Below are positions 62,980-64,000 of a stretch of DNA of 64,000 nucleotides, in pieces. The stretch lies in NCBI RefSeq assembly GCF_007993865.1, contig NZ_VIUH01000011.1, forward strand, positions 87,093-151,092, written 5' to 3'. The first letter of the stretch is position 1. Every line of letters starts with the position of its first letter. The position numbers and the translations under genes were made by a program. The DNA is from Pseudomonas sp. SJZ079. Lineage in GTDB: Bacteria > Pseudomonadota > Gammaproteobacteria > Pseudomonadales > Pseudomonadaceae. Below the pieces are notes generated by a model. That model did no database searches. It saw nothing but the letters and a program-made list of their open reading frames with translations, and was not told where the DNA came from.

Positions 62980-63573
62980 ATGGTTAAAACTGTCAGCCTA
63001 CCCAAACCTGCACCTGATCTCTTGCTGTTGTACATTGAGCTGAAGTGGATCACACCGACGATCTGGCGTCGTTTCGTAGTCCCTGAAAACATTACTTTGG
63101 GCAAGCTGCATCATGTGATTCAGGTCGTGATGGGCTGGAGCGACAGTCATCTGCATGAGTTTGAAATAGCAGGTGAAAAATACGGGATTCCCGATTCTGA
63201 TGGCTGGGGGCCGCCGGTGAATCCAGAAGCTCGCAAGACATTGGTCAAAGCGCTGTTCGGTAAAAAGACGTTTGACTATCTCTACGACTTTGGTGACAGC
63301 TGGAATCACCGAATCAAAGTCGAGAAAAGGCTACCTGCCATCACAGCCCCTCAACTGCCGTATTGCATTGAAGGTGCCAATGCTTGCCCGCCGGAAGACG
63401 TAGGTGGGGTGCCGGGTTACGAAGGTTTTCTAGAGGCCATGGCAGACCCCAAGCATCCAGAGCACGACGACATGGTGGGTTGGTACGGTGAAATCTTTGA
63501 GCCGGCGGCATTTGATTGCGAGCGCGTGAATCAGTGGTTTAAGGATCAAGGTTTGAGTTGCAAGACGGTGTAG
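62980..63573 (+). CDS. IS66 passenger, pRiA4b ORF-3 family protein
   Basis: 197 residues. The family is seen from YIELKWITPTIWRRFVVP, LHHVIQVVMGWSDSHLHEFEI, FDYLYDFGDSWNHRI. It lies within the element between tnpC and the right inverted repeat and ends 13 bases before the IS end. Function of the family unknown; often carried by IS66 elements and plasmids. Confidence 0.88.
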   Translation: MVKTVSLPKPAPDLLLLYIELKWITPTIWRRFVVPENITLGKLHHVIQVVMGWSDSHLHEFEIAGEKYGIPDSDGWGPPVNPEARKTLVKALFGKKTFDYLYDFGDSWNHRIKVEKRLPAITAPQLPYCIEGANACPPEDVGGVPGYEGFLEAMADPKHPEHDDMVGWYGEIFEPAAFDCERVNQWFKDQGLSCKTV

Positions 63574-63586
63574 CTCGGACGCTTAC

Positions 63587-63594
63587 GCATCGGT
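63587..63594. repeat. IS66 target duplication, right copy (GCATCGGT)
   Basis: Exact match to 60625-60632. Confidence 0.93.
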
Positions 63595-64000
63595 TGCCAG
63601 TTCCGCGTATGGGTGGCTGAGTCGCTGGGCTCTGTGACACTGTTTCCATGGCTCAGGTAGTCCTGCAGTACACCGGCGTGATTTATGATGTCTTGCTCTC
63701 TCTTCAGTCATGCCTGTTTTTTTTGATTGGATGCTGCTTGGGAATTACTGCCTAGCTTCTGTGTGACGCAGCCCAGGCCGTCGAGCGCTACTATAAAGGG
63801 TAAGTGCATAAGGTAGGTGCGCCGCATGGTTATCAGGCAAGCAAGAAAGCCTTTGCGCGTATTTCGCTAAAAGCCGAATAGGCTGCGAAATAACAGTTGA
63901 CGTCAAATCTGCTGGGCCTATAATGCGCACCACTTCCGGCGCAGACCTCTCGGAAAACCTCTTGTAAAACAAGAAGTTAGCTTAAAAAGAGGGGTTGCAA
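63595..64000. other. Host sequence after the IS, no gene seen
   Basis: No convincing gene. It contains a strong promoter (63897-63924) and A/T-rich leader-like sequence running to the end of the window, so a stable RNA gene probably starts just outside. Confidence 0.6.
63897..63924 (+). promoter_or_regulatory. Strong stable-RNA-type promoter
   Basis: -35 TTGACG, 16-base spacer, perfect -10 TATAAT, followed by GCGCACC, a GC-rich discriminator characteristic of rRNA and tRNA promoters under stringent control. It points out of the window. Confidence 0.8.

Larger units (their letters stand above)
60633..63586 (+). mobile_element. IS66-family insertion sequence with passenger gene
   Basis: 2954 bp. 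Ends GTAACCGTCCG (left) and CGGACGCTTAC (right) are imperfect inverted repeats; the 8-bp duplication GCATCGGT flanks both sides exactly. Carries tnpA-tnpB-tnpC plus one passenger gene. All frames are intact. Confidence 0.95.

Noticed and set aside
63745..63972. 75-codon minus-strand frame at the window end
   Set aside because: It runs across the strong stable-RNA promoter and has no RBS or family.

Overview
The window is a piece of a Pseudomonas chromosome. The evidence is the pqqABCDE-pqqH operon followed by ercA/ercS, the PA2778/PA2779-type protein pair, the order thrS-infC-rpmI-rplT-pheS-pheT-ihfA-merR-tRNA-Pro, the high GC content and the REP-like repeats. Into this chromosome a complete Mu-like transposable prophage and an IS66-family insertion sequence have inserted. 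No CRISPR array was seen.

Layout. 1-6283: end of a chemotaxis receptor, a small exported protein, a two-component system, a YdjM-like membrane protein, a remnant of an EAL domain, an MmyB-type regulator, and a repeat-rich gene-free stretch. 6284-14457: PQQ biosynthesis (pqqA, too short for most gene finders, then B, C, D, E, H) followed by ercA and ercS, which in Pseudomonas link to PQQ-dependent alcohol oxidation. 14643-17342: a PA2779/PA2778-like pair and an amine-oxidase-type flavoprotein. 17526-25294: tRNA-Val, the translation operon with an ATT-initiated infC, and tRNA-Pro.

25365-60603: a 35,239-bp prophage whose ends I place to the base. Both ends start TGT, carry the same 8-mer exactly 18 bases in, and are flanked by the 5-bp duplication TATAG. 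It is inverted in the window. Immunity and early genes are on the right (S24-type repressor, Ner, MuA-like transposase, MuB-like ATPase, GemA, Mor). Lysis, Mu-type head and siphophage-type tail genes follow leftward, as in Pseudomonas phages B3 and D3112. The tail chaperone has a readable -1 frameshift site. Several AT-richer cargo genes interrupt the late operons, including an orphan RES-domain protein, a Dam-type methylase and zinc-ribbon proteins. Two of the cargo blocks end at copies of one repeated sequence that is probably the late promoter.

60633-63586: an IS66-family element (tnpA, tnpB, tnpC plus a pRiA4b ORF-3-like passenger) with an exact 8-bp target duplication. It landed 29 bases outside the prophage end. 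The window ends in host sequence with a strong stable-RNA-type promoter pointing out of the window.
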